Below are positions 37,605-46,487 of a stretch of 64,000 bases of DNA, piece after piece (the first letter of the stretch is position 1; every line of letters begins with the position of its first letter). A program made the position numbers and the translations under genes. The DNA comes from Candidatus Rokuibacteriota bacterium. Its GTDB lineage: Bacteria; Methylomirabilota; Methylomirabilia; Rokubacteriales; CSP1-6. A model generated the notes under the pieces. That model was not told where the DNA came from. It made no database searches and saw only the letters and a list, made by a program, of their open reading frames with translations. The DNA lies in NCBI GenBank assembly GCA_003220225.1, contig QHRU01000056.1:45154-109153 (forward strand), given 5' to 3'.

Positions 37605-40364
37605 TCACAGGCCGCCGTTGCCTTTCCGCGCGGCCAGCGCATCCGGCCTCAGGAGCTTCAGACCCTGCGCGGCGTGGTAGCCGTGGATCTCTTTCACGTC
37701 GAGCTTGCGCATGAAGGCGATCGTCGCCTCGGTGATGACCTGCCCGGGCACCATGATCGGGAACCCGGGCGGGTAGGGGATCACGAAGTTCGCGGACACC
37801 AGCTCGGGGCCGTGCTTCAGTCGCTCGTCGATCTCCTTGCTCCCGAGCCTCACGAACTCGCAGTGTGCCTCGTCGTACGCCATGAAGAACGCCGGCCGCA
37901 CGTGGCCCTCGTTGCTGGCGCCGCGCGGATTGTCGCGGAAGACGTCGTGGAAGCGGCTGAAGTTGGGCAGCTCGGGGACGTCGGTCATGAGCGACGTCAC
38001 GCGCGCCGCGAAGGCGGTCAGCTCGCGCGTGCTCGCCTGCTCGAGACGGTGCTCGATCTCGCGTGAGAGGTCGGCGAGGACCTTGAGCAACAGGGCGGCG
38101 TCGCTCCGGGTGTTGTTGATGTTGGTCTGGACGAGCACGCTGTTGCGCGACGTCTTGTTGAGCTGGATGTCGAAGCGGTTGGCCAGGAGGTTCTTGAACT
38201 GCGTGCCGTCGAAGCCCGCCGCGCCGCAGATCACGGTCAGCCGCGTCGGATCGAGGGCGAACTCGTCGGTGTTCCACGCCTCGAGCGCGCCTTTCCACGT
38301 GGAATGCGGCCGGCCGTAGTCCGTGATCCCCGAGGCGCGGAACTCGGCCGGGATCATGTCCTCTGGCGTCGCGACGCGAAAGTATTTCGAGATCAGCGGG
38401 TGCGTGTTGACCTCGCGGCGGATCCGCAGCGCCAGCTCGACGGCCTTCATCGTGAGCTCGTAGCCTTCCAGCTCCATTTGCCGGCGCGCCACGTCGAGCG
38501 AGGCGAGGATCTGGAGGTTCGGCGAGGTCGACGTGTGGGTCAGGTAGGCTTCCTGAAACGGACCCTCGACCAGATGGAAGTCCTCGTCCCAGACCAGGAT
38601 GAGCGAGCCCTGGCGGAGCGCGGACATGGACTTGTGGACCGAGTTCGTCTGGTAGACGCGGATGCGAACCTTGTCCGGGTCCGGCAGCAGGTGCGCGTCG
38701 AGCTGGGCGGCGGCGTCGAGCGTCTTCGCCCTGGCGGCGAACGCCTTGAACGCCTCGCGGTACGCGGGATCGCGATAGCGCGCGGTCAGCGTGGCCGCCG
38801 CCCCCATGGCCGTGCGCCGGCGGTGAAACGCGTTGAACCGCGCGAAGCCGAACCACGCCTCGTCCCACAGGAAGACGAGGTCGGGCTTGATGGCGAGACA
38901 TTCCTCCATCACGCGCGCGGGATGGTACATGTGGCCGTCGAAGGTGCAGTTGGTCAGGTCGACGGCCCTGACCCGGTCGAGATTCCCCTCGGTTTTGCAG
39001 TCGAGCAGCGCCTTCTTGATCGTCCGCAGCGGCACCGCCCCGTACATCGAGTACTGCGTGAGCGGGAAGGCCTCGACGTAGTACGGCTGCGCGCCCGCGA
39101 GCACGAATCCGTAGTGGTGGGACTTGTGGCAGTTGCGGTCCACGATGACGATGTCGCCGGGCCTGCAGACCGCCTGCACGACGATCTTGTTCGACGTGGA
39201 TGTGCCGTTGGTCCCGAAATAGGCGCGCTGGGCGCCGAACGCGCGCGCGGCGAGGTCCTGGGCCTTCTTGATGTTGCCGGTGGGCTCCAGCAGGCTGTCC
39301 AGGCCGCCCGTGGTCGCCGACGACTCCGCGAGGAAGAGGTTGACCCCGTAGAACTGTGCCATGTCGCGGATCCAGTTGGAGCGGAAGACGGACTTGCCGC
39401 GCGCCACCGGCAGCGCGTGGAACGTACCCATGGGACGTTGCGCGTAGCGCTTGAGGTTGCCGAAATACGGCGTGTCGTAGCGGTCACCGACACCGTCGAG
39501 GATGCTGAGGTGGACCTCCATCACTTCCTCGACGTGGTGGAAGATGCGCCGGAAGGGCGCGGCGTCCGCGGTGCTGGCGAGCTGCTCGACGGCCCGATCG
39601 GTCAAGAGATAGAGGTCGAGCTCGGGCCGGTAGCTCTTGATCCCCCGCGCCAGCGTGGTGGCGAGCGCTCCGGGCGCGACGTCGCCCGGATCCACCCGGA
39701 GGTGGCGCAGCAGGAACTCGTGCAGCACGGGCAGGTCGTGGCGCGAGCGGAACGGGAAGCCGTCATAGATCACCACGGCCTGCACGTTCGTGTTGACGAT
39801 CGTCCCGATGACGCCGTCCTCGAAGCTGCCGACCTGCACGGCTTCGTACGTGAACGCGTCCTCCGGGCGACGCAGGCGGCGCATCGCGCTGCGGCCTCGC
39901 TCCCACGTGCCCGGATCGTTCGGGGTGACCACGAGGACTTCGAAATACGGCCGGTGACCCTCGCCGGATTGACCGTCCGGCGGCAGCACGTCGGCCAGAC
40001 GCGCCTCGCCTTCCTCCAGCGGATCCCATGCCGCGGCGTCGTGCCGGTAGGCGCCGGTGATCAGCGCCATGGAGATCTTCTGCACGAGGCGGGCGAAGAC
40101 CGCGGCGTTGCGCTCTCGGAGCGCCTCGTCGAGGGTTGCCATCAGATGCGGCCCCGGGTATGCCCAGTACTCCTCGAGTGGACCGATGTCGTCGAGCAGG
40201 CGCGCCGCGTCCGCGTGCCCCCGCTCCGCCCCGCGACCATGGGCCACGTCCGCCTCCCAGCCGCGAGCGGTGACATGCAGCTGGCGCCACTGCTCGATCC
40301 GGCCCTCCGCGGCGGAGAAGAAATCCTTCAGGTCCATCGTGCTGGGCGCGAGGGTCGTTGCCAT
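37605..40364 (-). CDS. Orn/Lys/Arg-type PLP decarboxylase, long form
   Basis: 919 residues. The PLP lysine is Lys578 in [14 protein letters not shown]. Other motifs are [44 protein letters not shown] and [17 protein letters not shown]. Residues about 1-300 form a wing/N-terminal region longer than in E. coli LdcI or AdiA (715-755 residues). The C-terminal domain has [15 protein letters not shown]. It decarboxylates a basic amino acid to an amine, consuming a proton. Which of ornithine, lysine or arginine is not clear. It leads the aspT-aspD-aspT genes on the same strand, in line with pH homeostasis. Confidence 0.9.
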   Translation of the reverse strand: MATTLAPSTMDLKDFFSAAEGRIEQWRQLHVTARGWEADVAHGRGAERGHADAARLLDDIGPLEEYWAYPGPHLMATLDEALRERNAAVFARLVQKISMALITGAYRHDAAAWDPLEEGEARLADVLPPDGQSGEGHRPYFEVLVVTPNDPGTWERGRSAMRRLRRPEDAFTYEAVQVGSFEDGVIGTIVNTNVQAVVIYDGFPFRSRHDLPVLHEFLLRHLRVDPGDVAPGALATTLARGIKSYRPELDLYLLTDRAVEQLASTADAAPFRRIFHHVEEVMEVHLSILDGVGDRYDTPYFGNLKRYAQRPMGTFHALPVARGKSVFRSNWIRDMAQFYGVNLFLAESSATTGGLDSLLEPTGNIKKAQDLAARAFGAQRAYFGTNGTSTSNKIVVQAVCRPGDIVIVDRNCHKSHHYGFVLAGAQPYYVEAFPLTQYSMYGAVPLRTIKKALLDCKTEGNLDRVRAVDLTNCTFDGHMYHPARVMEECLAIKPDLVFLWDEAWFGFARFNAFHRRRTAMGAAATLTARYRDPAYREAFKAFAARAKTLDAAAQLDAHLLPDPDKVRIRVYQTNSVHKSMSALRQGSLILVWDEDFHLVEGPFQEAYLTHTSTSPNLQILASLDVARRQMELEGYELTMKAVELALRIRREVNTHPLISKYFRVATPEDMIPAEFRASGITDYGRPHSTWKGALEAWNTDEFALDPTRLTVICGAAGFDGTQFKNLLANRFDIQLNKTSRNSVLVQTNINNTRSDAALLLKVLADLSREIEHRLEQASTRELTAFAARVTSLMTDVPELPNFSRFHDVFRDNPRGASNEGHVRPAFFMAYDEAHCEFVRLGSKEIDERLKHGPELVSANFVIPYPPGFPIMVPGQVITEATIAFMRKLDVKEIHGYHAAQGLKLLRPDALAARKGNGGL

Positions 40365-40392
40365 CGCTCGTTCTCCGGGTGAAAGGGAGCCG

Positions 40393-41715
40393 TCAAAAGA
40401 TGTCGCGCTCCCAGTTGATGGTCAGGCGGAACTGGTAGCCGAGCTGCTTGGCGTGCTCCTGATCGAGAACGGCGCCCCGCGCCCGGAACCAGAGGCCACG
40501 AAGGAACGTCGGCTTGAGCCACGGCGGGCGATAGTCGACCGTGAGGTCGTATTCGGCCTGCCGCGGCTGCTCGACCCGCGTCGTCGGGTTGATCGCGTCC
40601 CAGCCCCACGCGAAGTTGGTGAAGGCGGTGAGGCCCTGTGTGAGGATGCGTGAGAAATCGAAGGTGGCGCCGACGCCCACGGCCTTCTCGCCGGCGCGAT
40701 CGAAGTCCTGGTCCATCAGCGAGAGGTAGCCAGGATAGCCGCCCCACGGGCTCTGGATGTTGTTGTCCGAGCTCGTGATCGAGAAGGCCGCGCCGAGCGT
40801 GAGATCCCCATAGATCATCTGCACGCGCGCCCCGCCGACCTGGGTGGACCAGTACTTCTCTTCCGTCCTGGCCGCGCGCGCCTCGCCGACGGCGCGCTCG
40901 TCGGTGAACTGCGCGCTCGCCCGCAGCTTCCAGTCCGCGGTGAGCGGATACAGGTAGTCGATCTCCCCGTAGGCGATGTTGAACGTGTTCTCGCCGTACA
41001 CGTTGTTGAGGTCGATTCGAAGATCCTTCATGGGCGTGAGCCGGATGCCGGCCAGACCCCCGACGTCATGGTGCTTCTTGACGCCCGCCGGCACGGACAT
41101 GCTCACGAAGTCGTCGGAGTTGCGCGTCTTCATGTTCCAGAGATAGCCGGTGAAATACTCGAGGATGCCCACCTTGCCGCCGAGCGTGACGGCCTCGAAC
41201 GTGTTCGGGGTCATCCGGTTGTCGTGGGAGTTGACGTAACCCACGTCGATCTTCTGGCGATAGCCGGTGAACCGCGCGTAGTCCTTGTAGCGCAGCGCGC
41301 CCCATGCTTCGCCGGGAACGTAGTATCCCTTCTGGTCCGGCTGCAGGAGCAGCGTGCCGTCCCGGTCGTCCGGCGCGTACAGCGGCGCCGAGCCGTAGAA
41401 CGTCGCTCCCATCGAGAACGTGTCGAACAACCAGCCCGAGCGGTAGCTGAGCCAGCCGCCGGTAGCCAGCGCCTCGTTGTCGGTGTCGTCGGGCTTGTGG
41501 CGGTTGAAGTAAAAGGTGCGCAGATGAAGGATCACGTCCGCGTCGCGCAGGAACGGCGGCAGATCCGCGGCTTTCTTCTTGAACTCCGGGAAGAGTCGAT
41601 CGACGACCGGTGCCAGAGGCGGCGGCGGGGCGTCGTCGGCCCGGGCCGGGCACGCCCATCCGAGCGCGGCGGTGATCACGACGGCGACGACACTGGATGC
41701 GTATTTCAACGCCAT
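40393..41715 (-). CDS. OprD-family outer-membrane porin
   Basis: 440 residues with a cleaved signal peptide ending PARADD. The mature protein alternates short aromatic-rich strands, including FLRDADVILHLRTFYFNRHKP near the N-terminus (a hallmark of OprD-type porins), GGWLSYRSGWLFDTFSMGAT, and a C-terminal strand ending in Phe (FRLTINWERDIF). OprD porins pass basic amino acids and small peptides, which fits the amino-acid decarboxylase encoded next on the same strand. Dyad site D lies 47 bases before the ATG. Confidence 0.9.
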   Translation of the reverse strand: MALKYASSVVAVVITAALGWACPARADDAPPPPLAPVVDRLFPEFKKKAADLPPFLRDADVILHLRTFYFNRHKPDDTDNEALATGGWLSYRSGWLFDTFSMGATFYGSAPLYAPDDRDGTLLLQPDQKGYYVPGEAWGALRYKDYARFTGYRQKIDVGYVNSHDNRMTPNTFEAVTLGGKVGILEYFTGYLWNMKTRNSDDFVSMSVPAGVKKHHDVGGLAGIRLTPMKDLRIDLNNVYGENTFNIAYGEIDYLYPLTADWKLRASAQFTDERAVGEARAARTEEKYWSTQVGGARVQMIYGDLTLGAAFSITSSDNNIQSPWGGYPGYLSLMDQDFDRAGEKAVGVGATFDFSRILTQGLTAFTNFAWGWDAINPTTRVEQPRQAEYDLTVDYRPPWLKPTFLRGLWFRARGAVLDQEHAKQLGYQFRLTINWERDIF

Positions 41716-41762
41716 CCTCCTTGTGTCCTCGGCATGCTAGTGATGCGTCGTGCGCGCGCCAA

Positions 41763-41778
41763 TCGGACCTTGGGCCGA
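41763..41778. promoter_or_regulatory. Dyad site D, upstream of the porin gene
   Basis: TCGGACCT-TGGGCCGA, nearly palindromic; on the minus strand it reads TCGGCCCA-AGGTCCGA followed by TT. Centre 55 bases upstream of the porin ATG. It matches the consensus right half exactly. Confidence 0.65.
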
Positions 41779-41813
41779 TGCGACCAGAGCTGGGACGAAG
41801 CGCGCACGCCCCG

Positions 41814-42128
41814 TCAGGGGGCTTGGCCCCCAAGCTGGTCCGTGACGCGCCAGATCTCACGCGCGACGATGCTGCGGCGGTCGTCGGCGATGACCCCCTC
41901 GACGGTCACGCGCTCGCCGGCGCGCAGCCCTCGGTGCGCGGCCTGGTCCGCCTGCCGCAGATCGACCGCGACGCTGCCGCCGCCCGTCATGACCTGCATC
42001 CTGGTGGCCGCCACCCACTGCACCTGGCCGTCGATCCTGACGCGCTCCTGTGCGTCGGGAGCGGTCACGGCGAGCGTCAGCAGGACCACGAAGACGAGCA
42101 CCCCGGCGGCGGATCTTCGACAACCCAT
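41814..42128 (-). CDS. Small secreted OB-fold-like protein
   Basis: 104 residues from ATG 42128 (MGCRRSAAGVLVFVVLLTLAV, signal peptide cleaved near PDAQE). The mature part is short and all-beta looking: RVRIDGQVQWVAATRMQVMT, GLRAGERVTVEGVIAD, SIVAREIWRV. That pattern of a strand, a GERVTVEG turn and a strand resembles small OB-fold/DUF5666-like periplasmic proteins. It resembles the protein at 47865-48227 in size, strand pattern and promoter motif. Function unknown. Confidence 0.75.
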   Translation of the reverse strand: MGCRRSAAGVLVFVVLLTLAVTAPDAQERVRIDGQVQWVAATRMQVMTGGGSVAVDLRQADQAAHRGLRAGERVTVEGVIADDRRSIVAREIWRVTDQLGGQAP

Positions 42129-42164
42129 GTCGGCACGGTAGCGACGCGCCGGCGGCACCGGCTA

Positions 42165-42180
42165 TAGGACGTTGGCCCCA
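42165..42180. promoter_or_regulatory. Dyad site E
   Basis: TAGGACGT-TGGCCCCA; the minus strand reads TGGGGCCA-ACGTCCTA, like site A in its right half. Centre 44 bases upstream of the minus-strand ATG 42128. It sits back to back with site F, 46 bases away. Confidence 0.55.
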
Positions 42181-42210
42181 TTTCTTGCCGGTCCGAGACA
42201 TTGCCGGCCC

Positions 42211-42226
42211 TAAGGCCAAGGTCCGA
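42211..42226. promoter_or_regulatory. Dyad site F
   Basis: TAAGGCCA-AGGTCCGA followed by TGG, an exact right half. Centre 75 bases before the plus-strand GTG 42293. Together with site E it makes a divergent control region. Confidence 0.65.
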
Positions 42227-42292
42227 TGGTGGTCCAGATCGGCCAGTGGTCGAATGATCCCGGACAACGCATTCAGCGCGGGAGGACTCAGC

Positions 42293-42697
42293 GTGAGAGC
42301 CCTGATGCTCGTTGGCATTCTTCTCGTTGGCGCGTCGGTGGCCGACGCCGCGGCCCTCTACGATGGCTCGGTGCCCATGAAGTGCACGATCGAGACGGTG
42401 TTCGTGTGCCACGAGGCGGCGATGTGCACACGTGGGACTGCGCAGACCGTCAGCCTTCCCTCGGTCGTCACGGTCGACGTCGGCAACCGTCTCATCAGCG
42501 GCTCGGCTTCGGGCCGGACCGCCCGGATCACCTCGTTCGGCCGCGGCGCCGGGCAGCTCATGATTCACGGCGAGGAAGCCGAGACCCTCGGCAAAGCGTG
42601 GGGGGTCGCGGTGACTGAGAACACGGGCGCCATGTCGGGCGCGGTGCTCTCGCCGGTCGGTGGATTTCTGATGTTCGGCGCCTGCTCGGCGCCCTGA
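42293..42697 (+). CDS. Secreted cysteine-pattern protein, family 1 (unknown)
   Basis: 134 residues from GTG 42293, seven bases after GGGAGGA (ATG 42305 is possible). Signal peptide to about VADAA. The mature protein has a C-x7-C-x5-C start, a V-x-VDVGNRLISGSASG core, a beta-rich middle, TENTGAMSGAVLS and a terminal FGAC. The same pattern (C-x7-C-x5-C, LPRFIRVN, DKTGQMSVAV, FGAC) is found in the protein at 48909-49322, so the two are paralogues. I know no named family for it. Both lie downstream of the shared dyad motif. Confidence 0.8.
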   Translation: MRALMLVGILLVGASVADAAALYDGSVPMKCTIETVFVCHEAAMCTRGTAQTVSLPSVVTVDVGNRLISGSASGRTARITSFGRGAGQLMIHGEEAETLGKAWGVAVTENTGAMSGAVLSPVGGFLMFGACSAP

Positions 42698-42718
42698 GTC
42701 GCCGGCGAGCCGCAGCGC

Positions 42719-44581
42719 CTAGGCGGCGACGACGCCCGGAGCGATGCGCGCGACGATGTAGCCACCGACCGCCCCCGCGCCGAAGCCAGGGGCGAAGATC
42801 CGCATCGGACGAGTGAGGACGCCGTCGCGGACGGCGTCCTGCAGCGCGAGCGGGATGCTCGCGGACGAGGTGTTTCCCACCCGATCGATGTTGAAGTAGA
42901 GGCGCTCGGGAGGGAGGCCGGCGGCCTCGGCGATGGCCGTGACCATCGTCTTGTTGGCCTGATGGGGAACGACCAGCTCGATGGCATCGAGCAGCGAGCC
43001 ACTCTCGCCATCGGGATGTGGAAGGGCCATCAGCTCTGCGATCATCTGCTCCATGTAGCGTTTGACCAGGGCCCGAACATCCGGGCCGTAGACCGTCACG
43101 TTGTTGTCGAACTCGGGGTTCGGCCAGATGATCGACTCGACCTCGCTCATCGGGCCGCTCGCATAGGTCTGGAAGATCTCGACGTCCGGCCGCGCCCCCG
43201 CCGGCGCCGGGCCGATCACGAGGGCCGCGGCGGCGTCGCCGAAGAGCATGCGGGAGGCTCGGACGGTCCCGATCTTGTCCGAGAACTTCTCGCCGGCGAC
43301 CACGAGCACCGGCCGCCCGGTTTCCTCGAGCAGGCGAATGGCCTCGGCGACGGCATAGGGCAGACCCGCACAGGCCGCGATGAGGTCGAACGACGCATGG
43401 GTCTGGAGCATGCCGAGTCGCCCGGAGAGCCAGGCCGCGACTGACGGCATCGCCTTCGTGCTCGTACACGAGCAGAAGAGCACCGCGCCGAACTCTTCCG
43501 GCTGGCGGCCGCACTTCGCGAGGGCCTGCCGAGCCGCCTGCAGAGACAGCTCCTCCAGCTCCATGTCGGTGTAGGTTCGCTGCTCGATGCCGGTCTTCAC
43601 GGTGATGTCGCGGGCGGTCATCGGCGACCAGCAGTAGGCCGCGTTGCGAACGAGGTCCTCGTTCGTGCAGATGCGTTCTCCCCGGCAGGCGGCGAGCGAC
43701 TCCACACGCGGCATGACGGCGAAACGCCGGCGAACGTCGACCGGTGGCACCGGCGGTGGCGGGGGCCGGTGAGCGCCCGCCGGAACCGGACCCGATCGAA
43801 CGCGCGCCGGCGGCGCCTTCATCCCGTCGAGAAAGCGGCGTACCTCGTCCGTTCGAGGGTGGAGCACCAGCACGACCTCGTCGCCGCGGAGGTCCCCGAT
43901 GGCGGTGCAGCGCGTGTCCTCGAGATTCCACGGGAACTCGCTGCGCAAGACCATGGCGTGTCGCATCAGCGCCTCGAGCTCCGGCACGCGGTGGCGGTAC
44001 CCCACCACGTCGTTGTAGCGGTACACGGGATAGTCCGGATCGTAGGTCGAAATCTCGTAGATGCGCGCGCGCGAATCGGCGCGTGCTTCCGCTACGGTCG
44101 GCACGATCGCATGGGCATCGAGCTCGACGCCTCCGCGGTTTCTGAGGATCTCGATCAGCAGGCCGAAGATCGTCCGCTCGGTGGCCGCGTCCCAGGTCGG
44201 GGAGAGAGCGCGGTAACCGGTCTCGATGACGGCGCTCACCGGGCCGGGGTCGATCGGGGTGACGACGGGCAGGAACACGTCGCCGCGACGGCGCGGAACA
44301 TCACGCCAGCGTGTCGGTCGCTTGTCGTACATCGTCATCACGTAGCGGTTCGCCCAGAACAGATTCGTCGCGAGGTCTCTCAGAAGCTCGTAACGTCCGA
44401 TATAGCCGCCGGTGTCCACGCGCGCCACGATCTCGGCCTGCGTCCGCGCCTTGTCCGCGAAATCGCGTCTGATCACCGCCTCGAACTGATCGAGCCTCTC
44501 GAAGACAGAGACGTCGAGCGCAGGGAAGAAGTTGAAGGGAAATACGATGCGGCCGTGTCGATCGACGACGAAGCGCTTCAT
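42719..44581 (-). CDS. KAS III (FabH-like) enzyme with about 290-residue extra N-terminal domain
   Basis: 620 residues. The C-terminal half is a complete ketoacyl-ACP synthase III: Cys404 (LIAACAGLPYAV), His540 (VVPHQANKTM) and Asn570 (RVGNTSSAS) keep the FabH triad with near-normal spacing, and GFGAGAVGGYIV closes the fold. Residues 1-290 are a separate domain with a conserved-looking start (DRHGRIVFPFNFFPALDV), a basic helical stretch (GRYELLRDLATNLFWANRYVM) and a proline-rich linker. It is the last gene of a minus-strand run of envelope genes. It probably condenses an acyl-CoA/ACP for a special lipid; the substrate is unknown. Confidence 0.88.
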   Translation of the reverse strand: MKRFVVDRHGRIVFPFNFFPALDVSVFERLDQFEAVIRRDFADKARTQAEIVARVDTGGYIGRYELLRDLATNLFWANRYVMTMYDKRPTRWRDVPRRRGDVFLPVVTPIDPGPVSAVIETGYRALSPTWDAATERTIFGLLIEILRNRGGVELDAHAIVPTVAEARADSRARIYEISTYDPDYPVYRYNDVVGYRHRVPELEALMRHAMVLRSEFPWNLEDTRCTAIGDLRGDEVVLVLHPRTDEVRRFLDGMKAPPARVRSGPVPAGAHRPPPPPVPPVDVRRRFAVMPRVESLAACRGERICTNEDLVRNAAYCWSPMTARDITVKTGIEQRTYTDMELEELSLQAARQALAKCGRQPEEFGAVLFCSCTSTKAMPSVAAWLSGRLGMLQTHASFDLIAACAGLPYAVAEAIRLLEETGRPVLVVAGEKFSDKIGTVRASRMLFGDAAAALVIGPAPAGARPDVEIFQTYASGPMSEVESIIWPNPEFDNNVTVYGPDVRALVKRYMEQMIAELMALPHPDGESGSLLDAIELVVPHQANKTMVTAIAEAAGLPPERLYFNIDRVGNTSSASIPLALQDAVRDGVLTRPMRIFAPGFGAGAVGGYIVARIAPGVVAA

Positions 44582-44633
44582 GCGGCGTGCACTCCCTGGT
44601 TTCGAGGTCGCACGGGGCCGCGGAGCGATCGAC

Positions 44634-44999
44634 CTACATCCGGCGAAGCGTGACCTTCGCGACGTTGAGCCCGTTGATCACCCCGGTGATCTCGCTGCCG
44701 CTGACGGTGAGTCGGCCCGACGCGGGCTCGCTCAACAGGATCTCGTTGCCGGACACGGTCCCCGTGATGATCGCCACCCTATTGAGGACGGGACCGGTGA
44801 CCTGGAAGTTGCCGCTGACCTTGCTTCCGTCCTGCTCGAAGGTCCCTCGCATGTCACCCGAGCCCATCTGAAGATTCTCGTACTGCCACGACCCCACCCA
44901 GTTGCCGGTGACGTTCGTGGTGGGCGGGGCCAGCGGCGCGCTGGAGCACCCGGCCATCATCATCGCGACTGCGAGCAGCGTACCGAATAGAGCTTTCAT
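44634..44999 (-). CDS. Small lipoprotein of unknown function
   Basis: 121 residues from ATG 44999, with a lipoprotein signal (LLAVAMMMAGCSSAPLAPP). The mature part has TGNWVGSWQYENLQMGSG, a lipocalin-like first strand, followed by short alternating strands (SKVSGNFQVTG, VAIITGTVSGNEILL, GSEITGVINGLNVAKVTLRR). A small beta-barrel is likely. The start overlaps the stop of the octapeptide-repeat gene (ATGA). Confidence 0.75.
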   Translation of the reverse strand: MKALFGTLLAVAMMMAGCSSAPLAPPTTNVTGNWVGSWQYENLQMGSGDMRGTFEQDGSKVSGNFQVTGPVLNRVAIITGTVSGNEILLSEPASGRLTVSGSEITGVINGLNVAKVTLRRM

Positions 45000-45484
45000 C
45001 GCAGCACCTCCAATGCCGCCTTCGCCCGCTGCGCGGAGAGCGCCATGTTGCCGGCCATGCACGCCGCCTCGGCTTCGGTGACGAGTGCCGCTGCCGTCGC
45101 CGCCCCGCTCGTCCGTGCCCCGACCGTCGTTCGCGGCGACTGGATCTCCTGGCCACGCGGGCTCTGGATCTCCTGACCGCGCGGCGACTGGATGTCCTGG
45201 CCGCGCGGGCTCTGGATCTCCTGACCACGCGGCGACTGGATGTCCTGGCCACGCGGGCTCTGGATCTCCTGACCGCGCGGCGCTTGAATCTCATCGCGCG
45301 CGCCCGCGAGAGTCCGCGGCAGCTCGCTGGCAGACTGCGCGGTCGCCGTCGCGCGCTCCAGCGCCTTCTTCGCCTCGGCCAGTTCCGGCGGGCAGCTCCG
45401 CGCCCACGTGTCCACGGGCCCCGCCGCCAGTCCGAATGCGACCGCCATCACGCCAACGGTTCTTCCCATTCTGAATCCGTTCAT
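44996..45484 (-). CDS. Secreted protein with octapeptide PRGQ(E/D)IQS repeats
   Basis: 162 residues. A signal peptide (VGVMAVAFGLAAGPVDTWA) precedes a Cys-containing helical segment (SCPPELAEAKKALERATATA). Seven copies of an eight-residue unit follow (QEIQSPRG/QDIQSPRG alternating), then a second helical segment (VTEAEAACMAGNMALSAQRA). The repeats are charged and hydrophilic and probably extended, so the protein may span or decorate the envelope between two helical ends. The two Cys could pair. It overlaps the next lipoprotein gene and starts 11 bases after the DUF2950 gene. Confidence 0.8.
   Translation of the reverse strand: MNGFRMGRTVGVMAVAFGLAAGPVDTWARSCPPELAEAKKALERATATAQSASELPRTLAGARDEIQAPRGQEIQSPRGQDIQSPRGQEIQSPRGQDIQSPRGQEIQSPRGQEIQSPRTTVGARTSGAATAAALVTEAEAACMAGNMALSAQRAKAALEVLR
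45134..45300 (-). repeat. Seven tandem 24-bp units inside the octapeptide-repeat gene
   Basis: Units start at 45134, 45158, 45182, 45206, 45230, 45254 and 45278. Two variants alternate, so the higher-order period is 48 bp (three near-identical 48-mers), and the last unit is diverged. The period is a multiple of three, so copy-number change keeps the frame. The near identity of units suggests recent expansion and possible length variation between strains. Confidence 0.9.
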
Positions 45485-45494
45485 GAGGTTCTCC

Positions 45495-46487
45495 TTATTC
45501 GGGAATCTCCACCTTCGTCCACGCCTTGTCGGGGTTGAACTGCCGCAGGGCAGTGGCGATGGCGCCCGTCGTCGGCCCGAGATCCTTCTGGTACACGACG
45601 CCGTCGTGGTTGACGATGAAGGTCATCACGCCCGAGACGCCGTACTGGGCGGGAAACGCGACGAGGCCGAAGCCCGCGATCATGTGGCCGCGCACGACGT
45701 AGTCGTACGCGCCGCCGGGCGCGGCCGGCCCCTGGGCCGTGAGAATGCGATAGAGATAGCCGTGGTAGGGCGTCGGCCCGCCGCCGGCGCTACGTCGGTA
45801 ACCTTCGGCGTGGGCGCGGACCACGAAGTCGCCCAGCGGGCTCGGCGGCTCGTCGGCCTTGGTGCTCCAGTAGAGGCCGTCATGCTTGCCCGGCGCGCTG
45901 GCAAAGTTTCGCGCATACTCGAGGATGCCCTCGCCGTTTCGGTCCTCCGCGTAATACTCCCGCTGCGCGTCGACGTAGGCGAGGCAGACCTGCATCGTGT
46001 TCAGCTCGTTCCGGCCGATCCGCCGCGCGACGATCTCTTCTTTGCCTCGCCGCGTGTCGAACCGCCACCGGTCGGCGGTCTTCACCACCGGGATGGGAAA
46101 CGGCCAATCGTCTGGCCCGACGCGAAGCGTCGCCTCGGTGTCCGTCTTGACAAGCTGGTTTGCAGCGTCGTACGCCTCGAGGAATCGGGTCCGTGTGTGT
46201 CGATCGGAGACATCGTCACCCGAGGACACGAGCGTGCGGCCCTCGCTGCCGAGGACACCGATGAGCGCGTTCTTGTCCCCGGCACGCAACGCGGCCACGA
46301 GTGAGCGCACGGCCTCCTCGGGCGACGTGAAACGCTTGGCCTGCACCGACGAGGCCTGCGACGCCGGGGACTGCGCCGGCGCGTCCGCTTTCGGCGGCGC
46401 CGGCGCCTGGGCGGCCACGCGTGGGACTATCCCGAGGCTCAGTGTGACGACCGCTATCAGGATCGTGGAATCTATTCGAGCCCTCAT
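45495..46487 (-). CDS. DUF2950 protein
   Basis: 330 residues with a signal peptide (ILIAVVTLSLGIVPRVAAQ), then a Pro/Ala linker and the DUF2950 pattern: KRFTSPEEAVRSLVAALRAGD, WRFDTRRGKEEIVARRIGRNE, AYVDAQREYYAEDRNGEG, PYHGYLYRILTAQGPAAPGG and VSGVMTFIVNHDGVVYQKDLG. Family function is unknown; the genes usually pair with DUF3300 genes, as here, with a four-base overlap. Probably periplasmic or surface exposed. Confidence 0.92.
   Translation of the reverse strand: MRARIDSTILIAVVTLSLGIVPRVAAQAPAPPKADAPAQSPASQASSVQAKRFTSPEEAVRSLVAALRAGDKNALIGVLGSEGRTLVSSGDDVSDRHTRTRFLEAYDAANQLVKTDTEATLRVGPDDWPFPIPVVKTADRWRFDTRRGKEEIVARRIGRNELNTMQVCLAYVDAQREYYAEDRNGEGILEYARNFASAPGKHDGLYWSTKADEPPSPLGDFVVRAHAEGYRRSAGGGPTPYHGYLYRILTAQGPAAPGGAYDYVVRGHMIAGFGLVAFPAQYGVSGVMTFIVNHDGVVYQKDLGPTTGAIATALRQFNPDKAWTKVEIPE

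Noticed and set aside
38304..40382. 692-codon open frame on the plus strand opposite the decarboxylase gene
   Set aside because: It is the GC-rich shadow of a clearly conserved enzyme; the composition is Arg/Glu/Val/Leu-rich with no motif. The same holds for the other long antisense frames, for example at 6579-8645 and 11354-13822.
42698..42730. Inverted repeat GTCGCCG/CGGCGAC between convergent genes as a terminator
   Set aside because: Only seven base pairs, a long loop, no T-run on either side, and it lies partly in the KAS III coding end.
45134..45300. Regular 24/48-bp tandem array that could be taken for CRISPR
   Set aside because: There are no spacers, the period is a multiple of three, and the array is in frame within a signal-peptide-bearing gene; it encodes an octapeptide repeat.
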